A stretch of 15,484 nucleotides of DNA from Betaproteobacteria bacterium. Its GTDB lineage: Bacteria > Pseudomonadota > Gammaproteobacteria > Burkholderiales > SG8-39. Where the stretch lies: assembly GCA_011391185.1 (NCBI GenBank), contig JAABRB010000046.1:1-15484 (forward strand), read 5' to 3'. Below are positions 5,965-13,229 of the stretch, in pieces (within the stretch, counting starts at the first letter, position 1; each line of letters opens with the position of its first letter). The notes under the pieces were generated by a model. It saw only the letters and a list, made by a program, of their open reading frames with translations. It made no database searches and had not been told where the DNA came from. Position numbers and translations under genes: made by a program.

Positions 5965-6756
5965 TCAGAGCTCGTAGCGCAGATTGAACAGGAACTCGTT
6001 CGCCCGCAGCTTGCCCGTCAAAGGGGTCGTATAGTTGTCCGCGTTGTACGGCTGGCCGGCGGTGGCGGGCCCCGCGTTCGTCGCGAGTTTCCCGAGATCG
6101 ACGTAGCGATACCCGATGTCGACCACCCAATTCTTGGTGATGCGCACCTCGGCGCCCAGCGTCAACTGCCATGCCATGCTGCTCTTCGAGCCCCCGGGGA
6201 CCTGGCCCGACTCGGGGGGAGGCCCGGGTTCGCTGTAGTTGATGTTGTTCACTTTGTTCTTCGTCCTGCCGATGCCGCCGCCCACGTACGGCTTCACTCC
6301 CTCTCCGAGCGTGACCGGCAGATCGTAGTAACCGTTCAGCATGACGGTGTTCGCGGCCACCTTCGGGTCGAAACTCACCCCGTTCGGACCCACGCCCTTG
6401 AGGTCGTAGCCACTCCGGTTGTTGTAAGTGACGTCGACCCGGAATCCCATGGGAAGCCGGTAGCCGACTCCGCCGCCGAGGATGAACGACGAACCGAGCT
6501 GGTCCAGCGTACCGGCGCAGATGTGCGCAGGGGGCGTCGTGAACGCCTGGAGCAGGCAATTCGCACCCGCGGGTTGCGGGTTCGCGTTCGTGACACCGGC
6601 ATTGCCGGCCCACGACCAGCCGGTATCGAGCTGGAGGTAGACGCCGCTGAGCGATGACCGAGCCGGTTCCTGAGCTGGAGCTTGTGCAAGGACCGGCAGC
6701 GCCGGTACCAGCGCCAGCGCGATTGCCGACAAGCCGACAGCCAGTACGCGATGCAT
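5965..6756 (-). CDS. Outer-membrane beta-barrel protein with signal peptide
   Basis: A 263-residue exported protein. Residues 1-24 form a Sec signal peptide (MHRVLAVGLSAIALALVPAL, then a VLA cleavage site before QA). The rest alternates short amphipathic strands and loops as in the OmpA/opacity-type eight-stranded barrels: GVYLQLDTGWSW, FILGGGVGYRL, FRVDVTYNNR, PYVGGGIGRTKN, WQLTLGAEVRI, WVVDIGYRYVDLG, and a final FLFNLRYEL. The last residue is Leu, where most barrels end in Phe. Two cysteines in the first large loop (NCLLQ and HICAG) may form a disulfide. The ATG at 6756 is set by GGGAGGGG just upstream and by the signal peptide; the frame is open further upstream through a tandem repeat. 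It is transcribed divergently from the GntR gene and could be under its control. Ligand and role are unknown. Confidence 0.88.
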   Translation of the reverse strand: MHRVLAVGLSAIALALVPALPVLAQAPAQEPARSSLSGVYLQLDTGWSWAGNAGVTNANPQPAGANCLLQAFTTPPAHICAGTLDQLGSSFILGGGVGYRLPMGFRVDVTYNNRSGYDLKGVGPNGVSFDPKVAANTVMLNGYYDLPVTLGEGVKPYVGGGIGRTKNKVNNINYSEPGPPPESGQVPGGSKSSMAWQLTLGAEVRITKNWVVDIGYRYVDLGKLATNAGPATAGQPYNADNYTTPLTGKLRANEFLFNLRYEL

Positions 6757-6768
6757 CTGCCCCTCCCG

Positions 6769-6804
6769 ATCGACGACATCGACGACTTCGACGACTTCGA
6801 CGAC
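6769..6804. repeat. Four 9-bp tandem repeats in the 5' leader of the outer-membrane gene
   Basis: ATCGACGAC occurs twice and TTCGACGAC twice, in direct succession, ending just upstream of the Shine-Dalgarno site of the outer-membrane protein gene. The unit is a multiple of three and all copies are open in that gene's frame (Val-Val-Glu/Asp on the minus strand). Copy-number change would alter leader length or spacing rather than reading frame. Confidence 0.75.
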
Positions 6805-7208
6805 AGAAAACGATCCGCTTCTATCGGTGTAGGCGTCGCGAACGTTGAATTCAAGCGCGGCCTGGGCAGCCAGACGCTGATTCGGGACCGCGGCGATCCG
6901 GCGCTCGCGACGCCGCAGGGAGCGTCTTCGACAATCCACTCAACGTTCGAGTATCGGACAGTCCGCTCGGCGTCGCTCGGGCGGCGGGCGGTAAGCAGGC
7001 GATATCAAAACTCGGGGCCGGCGGCCCCATGGCCATCGATATTCAATAAATCAATAACTTACGATGCTCACTTGACGAAGTACCGATGTAAGGAAGTACT
7101 CACATTAGATCCGCACACTACTATATATGGGATCATGCCTGAACCGCCCCCCGCGTTTTACCCAAATCACGGACTCAGATCCTACTCAGTGACATCGGAT
7201 GGCGAGGA

Positions 7209-7223
7209 GTGTATACAGTACAC
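7209..7223. promoter_or_regulatory. Operator-like palindrome before the GntR gene
   Basis: The sequence GTGTATACAGTACAC contains the perfect palindrome TGTATACA (7210-7217) and arms GTGTA/TACAC. Sites with a GTATAC core are typical targets of FCD-type GntR regulators. Located about 57 bp before the regulator's start in the divergent region, it is a good candidate for autoregulation and for control of the operon. Confidence 0.45.
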
Positions 7224-7226
7224 ATT

Positions 7227-7247
7227 CCGGGCCGAGTCGCGGCCCGG
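7227..7247 (+). promoter_or_regulatory. Perfect hairpin in the GntR leader
   Basis: CCGGGCC and GGCCCGG form a seven-pair stem with a seven-base loop, about 20 bp before the Shine-Dalgarno site of the regulator. If transcribed it could affect mRNA stability or translation. No T-run follows, so it is not a terminator. Confidence 0.35.
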
Positions 7248-7268
7248 TGTCCTGGCAACCGTCTCCCG

Positions 7269-7274
7269 AGGAGG
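7269..7274 (+). promoter_or_regulatory. AGGAGG Shine-Dalgarno fixing a TTG start
   Basis: AGGAGG lies five bases before TTG at 7280. The in-frame ATG at 7199 has no comparable site and would translate through the operator-like palindrome and hairpin. Confidence 0.65.
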
Positions 7275-7279
7275 GGAAC

Positions 7280-7969
7280 TTGCCGCCACAGCTGAAACCG
7301 CTCGATCGTCCGATCGCGCTTGCGGACCAGGTCTATCAGAGGCTGCGCGATTTGCTGCGCACCGGCCGTTTCGGTCCGGGCGAGCGGCTCCAGGAAGTGA
7401 CGCTCGCGACCCAGCTCGGCGTTTCGCGCACGCCGGTTCGCGAGGCGCTCGCCCGCCTGGCGAGCGAGGGGCTCGTCGAAGCAGACGGTCGCAGCTTCGC
7501 GGTGCCGGGCCTCACGTCGGAAGACCTCGACGATATCTACGCCCTGCGCAGCCTGCTCGAGCCCGAGGCGATCCGGCTCGCGACGTCGCGTGCCGCCGAT
7601 CCTGAAAAGCGCAAGCCCCTCGATGACGCGCTGGCCGACGCGGTCGCCGCGCACGACGCGGGTGACGCCGAGACGTTCATCGCCGCAAATTCGCGTTTTC
7701 GCGAAGCGTGGCTCGCGCTCGTTCCCAACCGCCGCATGGTGCGTGCAATCGGCGTCTACGCCGATCACGTGCGCTATTTGCGCGTGCTGACCCTTGCCGA
7801 CACCGCGGTGCGGACCGGCGCGCTCGAGGGCATGAAGGAGATCGCCGTCGCCCTGCGCCAGGACAATTCCGCAGATGCCAGCCGCGCGATGCTTGGGCAA
7901 CTCGAGCGCGCCCGGCGCGCGCTCGCCAAACGGTCGGACGCCGAAACGCTCGTCCTGAACGGCGGCTAA
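7280..7969 (+). CDS. GntR family regulator, FCD (FadR-type) subfamily
   Basis: A 229-residue transcription factor that probably controls the downstream operon in response to an acyl or carboxylate effector. The N-terminal winged helix-turn-helix covers about residues 10-75, with the GntR signature GERLQEVTLATQLGVSRTPV followed by REALARLASEGLV. The C-terminal all-helical FCD domain begins at LTSEDLDDIYALRSLLEPEA. Most FCD domains hold a metal through conserved His residues, notably an FHxxL motif and a late His. Here those places read RFREAW and MLGQL, so the metal site seems lost. The TTG start at 7280 is preferred on the AGGAGG site and on normal family length; the alternative ATG is at 7199 (256 residues). 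It lies 28 bp before the thiolase gene on the same strand. Confidence 0.9.
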   Translation: MPPQLKPLDRPIALADQVYQRLRDLLRTGRFGPGERLQEVTLATQLGVSRTPVREALARLASEGLVEADGRSFAVPGLTSEDLDDIYALRSLLEPEAIRLATSRAADPEKRKPLDDALADAVAAHDAGDAETFIAANSRFREAWLALVPNRRMVRAIGVYADHVRYLRVLTLADTAVRTGALEGMKEIAVALRQDNSADASRAMLGQLERARRALAKRSDAETLVLNGG

Positions 7970-7997
7970 GCCGGACCACCGCAATAGAGGACCCCGC

Positions 7998-9203
7998 ATG
8001 ACGTACAAAGCACACATTCCTTACGGCGCATACTGGAGCACGCCGTTCGCGCGGTGGCAGGGCAGCTTCGCCAACCTGCATTCGGTGGAATTCGCCGCGC
8101 ATGTCGCGAAGCAGGAGCTCGCCCGGCGGAAGATCGCGCCCGAAGCCTTCGACTACGGCGTGCTCGGCATCACGGTGCTGCAGAAGCAGACCTTCTACGG
8201 CTTGCCGTGGTTTGCCGGCCTCGCCGGACTCGGTCACGTCGGCGGGCCGACGGTGATGCAGGCCTGCGCGACGAGCGTGCGCGTGCTGGCCACCGCCGTG
8301 GAGGAGATCGAGTCGGGCCTCGCGCGCACCGCGCTTGCGGCGACCTGCGATCGCACCTCCAACGGTCCGCACCTGTACTACCCGAACCCGAAGGGGCCCG
8401 GTGGCACCGGCACGCACGAAGACTGGGTGATGGACAACTTCGGTTGCGATCCGCTCGGCGGGCACTCGATGACGCAGACCGCCGAGAACGTCGCCAAGCG
8501 CCACGGTTTCGGCACCGCACCTCAGCATGAGGTGGTGCTGCGGCGCGAGGAGCAGTACCGTGCGGCCATCGCGGACGGCAACGCATTCCAGAAGCGCTAC
8601 ATGACGCTCCCCTTCGACGTGCCGGCGCCGAACTTGCGGAAGACGGTCGCCACGCTCGAGGGAGACGAAGGCATCTCCACATCGACGCCCGAAGGGCTCG
8701 CCAAGCTCAAGCCGGTCCTCCCCGGCGGCACCGTCACCTACGGCGGCCAGACCCATCCGGCCGACGGCAGCGCGGCGCTGATCCTCACCACTGCCGAGCG
8801 CGCGCGCGAGCTCGCGCGCGATCCGAAAATCATCGTGCGCTTGCACGGGTTCGGACAGGCGCGCGCCGAGCTCGCTTACATGCCCGAGGCGGTTGTGCCG
8901 GCTGCCAATCGCGCGCTGGAACAGGCCGGCCGAACCGTCAAGCAAATGGACGCGATCAAGACCCACAACCCGTTCGCGGTGAACGATCTGCTGTTCGCGA
9001 AAGAAACGGGCGTGGACGTCATGCAGATGAACAACTACGGGTGCTCGCTGGTGTGGGGGCATCCGCAGGGCCCGATGGGCATGCGCGCGATCATCGAGCT
9101 GATCGAGGAGCTCGCGCTGCGTGGCGGCGGCTGGGGACTCTTCTCCGGCTGCGCCGCGGGCGATACGGGCATGGCGGTCGTGCTGGAAGTCGCCGACGCC
9201 TGA
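7998..9203 (+). CDS. Thiolase family protein (acetyl-CoA acetyltransferase-like)
   Basis: The 401-residue product has thiolase length and fold. Cys90 in QACATS is the nucleophile that takes the acyl group, His355 in WGHPQGPMG matches the GHPxGxTG catalytic His, and Cys385 in FSGCAAGDTG matches the second catalytic Cys of the C-terminal glycine-rich loop. The usual NEAFA motif reads HNPFA (323-327), so this is a divergent, perhaps lipid-transfer/thiolase-like, subfamily. Thiolases cleave or form 3-oxoacyl-CoA; the divergent motif leaves the actual reaction open. The ATG at 7998 has AGAGGA upstream. It is the first enzyme gene after the regulator and ends eight bases before the ligase gene, which indicates an operon and a CoA-thioester pathway. 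Confidence 0.9.
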   Translation: MTYKAHIPYGAYWSTPFARWQGSFANLHSVEFAAHVAKQELARRKIAPEAFDYGVLGITVLQKQTFYGLPWFAGLAGLGHVGGPTVMQACATSVRVLATAVEEIESGLARTALAATCDRTSNGPHLYYPNPKGPGGTGTHEDWVMDNFGCDPLGGHSMTQTAENVAKRHGFGTAPQHEVVLRREEQYRAAIADGNAFQKRYMTLPFDVPAPNLRKTVATLEGDEGISTSTPEGLAKLKPVLPGGTVTYGGQTHPADGSAALILTTAERARELARDPKIIVRLHGFGQARAELAYMPEAVVPAANRALEQAGRTVKQMDAIKTHNPFAVNDLLFAKETGVDVMQMNNYGCSLVWGHPQGPMGMRAIIELIEELALRGGGWGLFSGCAAGDTGMAVVLEVADA

Positions 9204-9211
9204 GTGCAACC

Positions 9212-10738
9212 ATGGATCTCTCCCACTGGATCGATCGGCAGGCGAGCTTCTCGCCGGAGAAGTGCGCGATCCGTTTCGCGGAGCAGGAGATCTCCTATGC
9301 GACGCTTGCTGCGCGCATCGATGCGGTCGCACGCGCCCTTGTATCCGCCAAGGTTGCGTCCGGGGACCGTGTCGCGTTCCTCGGCCTGAACAATCCCGAG
9401 ATGATCGCGCTGCTGTTCGCGTGCGCGCGCGTCGGCGCAATGCTCGCGCCGCTCAATTGGCGCCTCGCGCCGCCCGAGCATCGCGAAACACTCGCGGATT
9501 GCGCGCCGAAGCTGCTCGTCGCCGAGGCCGCGTTCGCCGCGGGTATCGACGGCGTGAAGCAAGGGCTGCCGGCGATGCGAACCATCGCGCTCGGCGACGC
9601 GCCAGGCTGGGAAAACTATGACGCGTTCCTGGCGACCGGTAGACATTCCGCGCCGCCGATCGAAGGGAGTGAGCGCCTTCCGGTGCTGCTGTGCTACACG
9701 TCGGGCTCGACCGGGCATCCCAAGGGCGTGCTCCTCACGCAGGGCGCGCTTTTCCACAACGCCGTCAACAGCACGCGCATGCACGACTTCACCAGCGCGG
9801 ACCGCGTGCTTACGACGCTGCCGCTCTTTCACGTCGGCGGGCTGAACATCCTCACGTTGCCGGCGCTGCATGCCGGCGCGACGGTGGCGCTGCATGCCAA
9901 GTTCGATCCGGGGGCGACGCTCGACGCGATCGAGCGCGAGGCGATCACGCTTGCCGTTCTGGTACCCGCGCAGATCGATGCGCTGCGCGCGCTGCCGCGC
10001 TGGAAGGATGCGCAGCTCGCGAGCCTGCGGATGATCACGACCGGCTCGCAAATCGTGCCGCGGTGGATTTTCGAAGCGGTGCACGCGCGCGGCGTGCCGC
10101 TCATCGAGGTGTACGGTTCCACGGAGACTGCGCCCATCGCCACCTACGTGCCGGCGTCCGAGGCCCGGCGCAAAGCGGGATCGGCGGGGCTCCCGGCAAT
10201 GCATTGCGAGATCCGGGTGGCCGACGAATCGGGCGCCGACGTCGCGCCCGGTGTCAGCGGCGAAATCCTCGTGCGCGGGCCGAACGTCATGAGCGGCTAC
10301 TGGCGCAAACCCGAGGCGACTGCGGAGGCGCTGCGCGGAGGCTGGTTCCACAGTGGCGACATGGGGCATTTCGACGCCGAGGGATGGCTCGTCGTCGACG
10401 GCCGCATCAAGGACATGATCATCTCCGGCGGCGAGAACATCTACCCGGCCGAAATCGAGAACGTGCTTGCGGAGTGCGAGGGAATAGCCGAGGTGGCGAT
10501 CGTGGGCCGGCCGGATGATCGATGGGGCGAGGCGGTGGTCGCAGTCGTCGTGCCAAAGCCCGGTAAGTCGGTCACTGAGCGTGAAGTGCTCGCCGTGCTC
10601 GACGGGCGGGTGGCGCGCTACAAGCATCCGCGCGCGGTCGTGACGGTCGCCCAGTTGCCGCGCACCGCGCTCGGCAAGGTCCAGAAGGGCGCGGTGCGCG
10701 AGCTCGCCATCGCTGCCGCGCGGGAGACCATTGCGTGA
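9212..10738 (+). CDS. AMP-forming acyl-CoA synthetase/ligase
   Basis: A 508-residue member of the ANL superfamily that activates a carboxylic acid with ATP to an acyl-adenylate and then to the CoA thioester. Core motifs are all present: the phosphate loop YTSGSTGHPKG (about 163-173), YGSTET (about 300-305), GWFHSGDMG (about 376-384), the hinge region RIKDMIISGGENIYPAEIE (about 397-415), and the C-terminal catalytic Lys in ALGKVQKG (about 489). Length and motifs suit medium-chain or aromatic acid ligases; the acid is not predictable. The ATG at 9212 sits eight bases after the thiolase stop without a clear Shine-Dalgarno, consistent with translational coupling; an upstream frame from 9041 is a shadow of the thiolase gene. 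A palindromic repeat follows the stop. Confidence 0.93.
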   Translation: MDLSHWIDRQASFSPEKCAIRFAEQEISYATLAARIDAVARALVSAKVASGDRVAFLGLNNPEMIALLFACARVGAMLAPLNWRLAPPEHRETLADCAPKLLVAEAAFAAGIDGVKQGLPAMRTIALGDAPGWENYDAFLATGRHSAPPIEGSERLPVLLCYTSGSTGHPKGVLLTQGALFHNAVNSTRMHDFTSADRVLTTLPLFHVGGLNILTLPALHAGATVALHAKFDPGATLDAIEREAITLAVLVPAQIDALRALPRWKDAQLASLRMITTGSQIVPRWIFEAVHARGVPLIEVYGSTETAPIATYVPASEARRKAGSAGLPAMHCEIRVADESGADVAPGVSGEILVRGPNVMSGYWRKPEATAEALRGGWFHSGDMGHFDAEGWLVVDGRIKDMIISGGENIYPAEIENVLAECEGIAEVAIVGRPDDRWGEAVVAVVVPKPGKSVTEREVLAVLDGRVARYKHPRAVVTVAQLPRTALGKVQKGAVRELAIAAARETIA

Positions 10739-10746
10739 GGCCGCAA

Positions 10747-10846
10747 CCACCCCGGCTGCTGCGCAGCCACCCCTCCTTGAAAAGGAGGGGAAAGAAACGT
10801 CTCCCCTCCTCTCCGAGGAGGGGTGCCGGCGAAGCCGGCGGGGTGG
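10747..10846. repeat. Composite palindromic intergenic element, copy A
   Basis: A 100-bp mirror-symmetric element bounded by CCACCCCG and CGGGGTGG. Inside are four hairpins in a row: GGCTGC-TGC-GCAGCC, CCCCTCCTT-GAA-AAGGAGGGG, CCCCTCCTC-TCC-GAGGAGGGG, and GCCGGC-GAA-GCCGGC, the inner pair separated by an A-rich linker. It fills most of the ligase/hyuA gap. It resembles REP/BIME-like or miniature mobile elements; no transposase is nearby. Confidence 0.85.
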
Positions 10847-10882
10847 TGCGGGAAGTCGTCTGCGCGCTGCCGCGAATTGCGG

Positions 10883-10889
10883 AAGGGAG
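10883..10889 (+). promoter_or_regulatory. Shine-Dalgarno fixing the GTG start of hyuA
   Basis: AAGGGAG stands six bases before GTG at 10896, directly where the conserved GIDVGGT strand begins. It decides against the upstream in-frame ATG that would add 55 repeat-derived residues. Confidence 0.6.
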
Positions 10890-10895
10890 ATTTTC

Positions 10896-13013
10896 GTGAC
10901 GCTTAAGATTGGCATCGACGTCGGGGGGACGTTCACCGACTTCATCGTGGCGCGCGACGGCGCCGAGCCGGCGATCTTCAAGACGCTGTCGACGCCCGCC
11001 GACCCGTCGATCGCAGTGGTCGAAGGCCTCACCGAAATCGCCGCGAGCCAGGCGCCCGCGCAGACCCTCGAGCAGTTCGCGCCGACGATCGACACGATCG
11101 TGCACGGCACGACGGTCGCGACCAATGCCGTGCTCACGCGCACCGGCGCGAAGTCGGGCCTCATCACCACGCGTGGCGTGCGCGATGCGCTCGAGATGCG
11201 CCGCGGCATCCGCGAGGAGCAGTACAACAATCGCTACACGAACGTCGTGCCGCTCGTGCCCCGCCGGCTGCGCGCCGGGGTCGGCGGCCGACTCGATCGC
11301 GCCGGCCGCGAGGTCGAGGCACTCTCGATCACCGACGTGAAGGCCGCGCTCGACATTTTCCGCAAGGAAGGCGTGGCGGCCGTCTCGATCTGCTTCATGA
11401 ACGCGTTCGCAAATCCGGCCCACGAACGCGCCGCGGCAGCGCTTGTAAGGAAGGAGCTTCCTGAGGCCTACCTCACCGTCTCGACCGATCTCCTGCCGTC
11501 GATCCGCTTCTACGAGCGCGTCTCCACGACGGCACTCAATTCGTACGTCGGTCCGAAGCTCAATCGCTATCTCGACCAGCTCGTCGGCCGGCTGAAGTCT
11601 GTCGGATTCCGCGGGGTGCTGCTCATCATGCAGTCGAACGGCGGGGTGGTGACGCCGCAGATCGCGCGCGAGCAGGCCGCACTCACGCTGCTCTCCGGTC
11701 CGGCGGGTGGTCCCGGCGCGGGTCTGCACTACGCGGGTGCGCACGGGCAGGACAAGGCGATCACGGTCGACATGGGCGGCACCAGCTTCGAGGCTTCCAT
11801 TGCGGTGGGCACGCCGATGCTCGTGACCGAAGGCGAGATCGATCGCCTCAAGACCGCGCTCCCGATGCTCGACATCCACACCATTGGCGCGGGCGGCGGG
11901 TCGATCGGCTGGATCGATGAAGGCGGACTGTTGCGCATGGGCCCGGCGAGTGCGGGTGCCGATCCGGGGCCGGCCTGCTATGGGAAAGGCGGCGAGCTGC
12001 CGACCACGACTGATGCGAACGTCATACTCGGCTATCTCGACCCGGGCTACTTCGCCGGCGGCCGGATGAAGCTCGACCCGGACGCGGCGCGGCGCGCCAT
12101 CGAGACGCACATCGCGAAGCCGCTGGGATTCTCGGTCGAAGACGCGGCGGCAGGAATGTACCGCGTCGTATGCAACAACATGGCCCAGGGCGTGCGCGAG
12201 GTGACGATCAAGCGCGGCTTCGACCCGCGCGAGTTTCCGATCATCGCCGCGGGTGGCGCCGGGCCGATCCACTCGTGCCTGATCTGCGCGGAGCTCGAGA
12301 TCCCGCTGCAGATCGTGCCGCGCGAAAGCTCGGTGCTGTGCGCGTTCGGCATGCTGCTCTCGGATCTCAAGCACGACTTCGTGCGCACGTTCGTCGCGCG
12401 CCTGGAAAGCCTGGACTGGGTGCGTCTCGGCAAGCTGGTGGACGAGATGGCCGCCGAAGGGTCGCGGCTGCTCGCCGAGGAGGGTGTCCCCGAGGCACGC
12501 CGCAGTTCGGTCGTCAAACTCGACTGCCGGTACATCAAGCAGTACCACGAGGTGTCGTTCACGGTTCCGGACGGCGCAATCCGGCGACGCGACGGCGTGG
12601 CGATCGCGCAGGCGTTCCACGCCGAGCACGAGCGGCTCTTCGGTTACTCGCTCGCCGAGGAAGGCACGCCGGTGGAAATCATCAATGTTCGGGTCCAGGG
12701 GGTCGGCACGACGGACCGCCCGCGCCCGCGCGCCGAGCCGTGGGGTGGAGAGGACGCGGCGCACGCCCTGAAGGGTCGGCGCAACATGTACGTTCCCGAG
12801 ACGAAAGCCTTCGAGGTCGTACCTGTTTATGACGGCCATGCGCTGCGGCACGGCAACCGGATCGCCGGCCCGGCGATGATCGAAGCGGTGACGACGGCGA
12901 TCTTCGTGTCGACCGCCTACGATTGCGCAGTGGACGCGCTCGGCTCGTTCGCGGTGTATCGCAAGGGGCGCGAGGATCTGGTGCGGCTGCGCGCCGAGGA
13001 GGCCGTGGCGTGA
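10896..13013 (+). CDS. hyuA: Hydantoinase A/oxoprolinase family subunit (ATP-binding)
   Basis: A 705-residue HyuA-type protein. The family is the ATP-using subunit of N-methylhydantoinases, 5-oxoprolinases and acetone/acetophenone carboxylases, where it phosphorylates a carbonyl or enol oxygen. The ASKHA-like nucleotide fold shows GIDVGGTFTDFIV near the N-terminus (phosphate 1), HGTTVATNAVLTR (about 69-81), VDMGGTSFEAS (about 289-299; many relatives have MGGTSxD), TIGAGGGSIGW (about 329-339), GPASAGADPGPACYGKGG, and AAGGAGPIHSC (about 451-461). The start is a GTG at 10896 with AAGGGAG six bases upstream. An ATG at 10731 in the same frame would translate through repeat copy A and is not believed. 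The stop overlaps the short spacer before copy B, with hyuB downstream as the partner subunit. Confidence 0.93.
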   Translation: MTLKIGIDVGGTFTDFIVARDGAEPAIFKTLSTPADPSIAVVEGLTEIAASQAPAQTLEQFAPTIDTIVHGTTVATNAVLTRTGAKSGLITTRGVRDALEMRRGIREEQYNNRYTNVVPLVPRRLRAGVGGRLDRAGREVEALSITDVKAALDIFRKEGVAAVSICFMNAFANPAHERAAAALVRKELPEAYLTVSTDLLPSIRFYERVSTTALNSYVGPKLNRYLDQLVGRLKSVGFRGVLLIMQSNGGVVTPQIAREQAALTLLSGPAGGPGAGLHYAGAHGQDKAITVDMGGTSFEASIAVGTPMLVTEGEIDRLKTALPMLDIHTIGAGGGSIGWIDEGGLLRMGPASAGADPGPACYGKGGELPTTTDANVILGYLDPGYFAGGRMKLDPDAARRAIETHIAKPLGFSVEDAAAGMYRVVCNNMAQGVREVTIKRGFDPREFPIIAAGGAGPIHSCLICAELEIPLQIVPRESSVLCAFGMLLSDLKHDFVRTFVARLESLDWVRLGKLVDEMAAEGSRLLAEEGVPEARRSSVVKLDCRYIKQYHEVSFTVPDGAIRRRDGVAIAQAFHAEHERLFGYSLAEEGTPVEIINVRVQGVGTTDRPRPRAEPWGGEDAAHALKGRRNMYVPETKAFEVVPVYDGHALRHGNRIAGPAMIEAVTTAIFVSTAYDCAVDALGSFAVYRKGREDLVRLRAEEAVA

Positions 13014-13025
13014 TGGAGGACATAA

Positions 13026-13126
13026 CCACCCCGGCCGCTGCGCGGCCACCCCTCCTTGAAAAGGAGGGGAAAAAGCTTTTCTCCCCTCCTCTCCGAGGAG
13101 GGGTGGCCGCGCAGCGGCCGGGGTGG
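13026..13126. repeat. Composite palindromic intergenic element, copy B
   Basis: Same four-hairpin architecture as copy A: GGCCGC-TGC-GCGGCC, CCCCTCCTT-GAA-AAGGAGGGG, an A-rich linker, CCCCTCCTC-TCC-GAGGAGGGG, and GGCCGC-GCA-GCGGCC, bounded by CCACCCCG/CGGGGTGG. The inner hairpins are the same as in copy A while the outer hairpins differ by compensated changes, so pairing is kept. Confidence 0.85.
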
Positions 13127-13144
13127 TTCAGCAGAAGCCGTACA

Positions 13145-13194
13145 CCACCCTGCCGCCTCCAGCGGCACCCCGCCTCGGAGAGGAGGGGAAAAAG
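13145..13194. repeat. Half copy (C) of the palindromic element
   Basis: About 50 bp starting CCACCCTGCCGC, with a GCCGC/GCGGC hairpin, then CCCCGCCTC-GGA-GAGGAGGGG and an A-run. This matches the left half of a full element. The second half is missing; hyuB begins 36 bp later. Confidence 0.7.
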
Positions 13195-13229
13195 CGACCT
13201 GGCGCCGCTGCAATGAACAGGAGCCATAC

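Larger units (their letters stand above)
6757..7279. other. Divergent intergenic region (523 bp)
   Basis: No convincing gene is present. The left part is GC-rich leader of the outer-membrane gene with the 9-bp repeats. From about 7036 to 7225 the base composition turns clearly AT-rich, as expected of promoters. A TTGACG hexamer lies at 7072-7077, but the sequence 17 bp further (AGTACT) is a poor -10 box; TATATA occurs near 7121. The right end holds an operator-like palindrome and a hairpin before the GntR start. Confidence 0.6.

Noticed and set aside
5150..6613. Long 487-codon minus-strand frame joining antisense-like outer-membrane sequence to the methyltransferase
   Set aside because: Its first 286 codons are low-complexity Arg/Gly-rich shadow of the outer-membrane gene in another frame; the real start is the ATG at 5755.
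6682..7605. 307-codon plus-strand frame across the divergent region
   Set aside because: Covers the outer-membrane leader, AT-rich promoter DNA and an out-of-frame part of the regulator; no start signal and no domain.
7677..9440. 587-codon minus-strand frame opposite the thiolase
   Set aside because: Shadow of the regulator and thiolase genes; composition not protein-like.
9035..11230. 731-codon minus-strand frame opposite the ligase and hyuA
   Set aside because: Spans two clear plus-strand genes and a palindromic repeat and has no recognisable domain.
10572..13049. 825-codon minus-strand frame opposite hyuA
   Set aside because: Arg/His/Asp-rich composition typical of the antisense of a high-GC gene; hyuA on the plus strand carries all family motifs.
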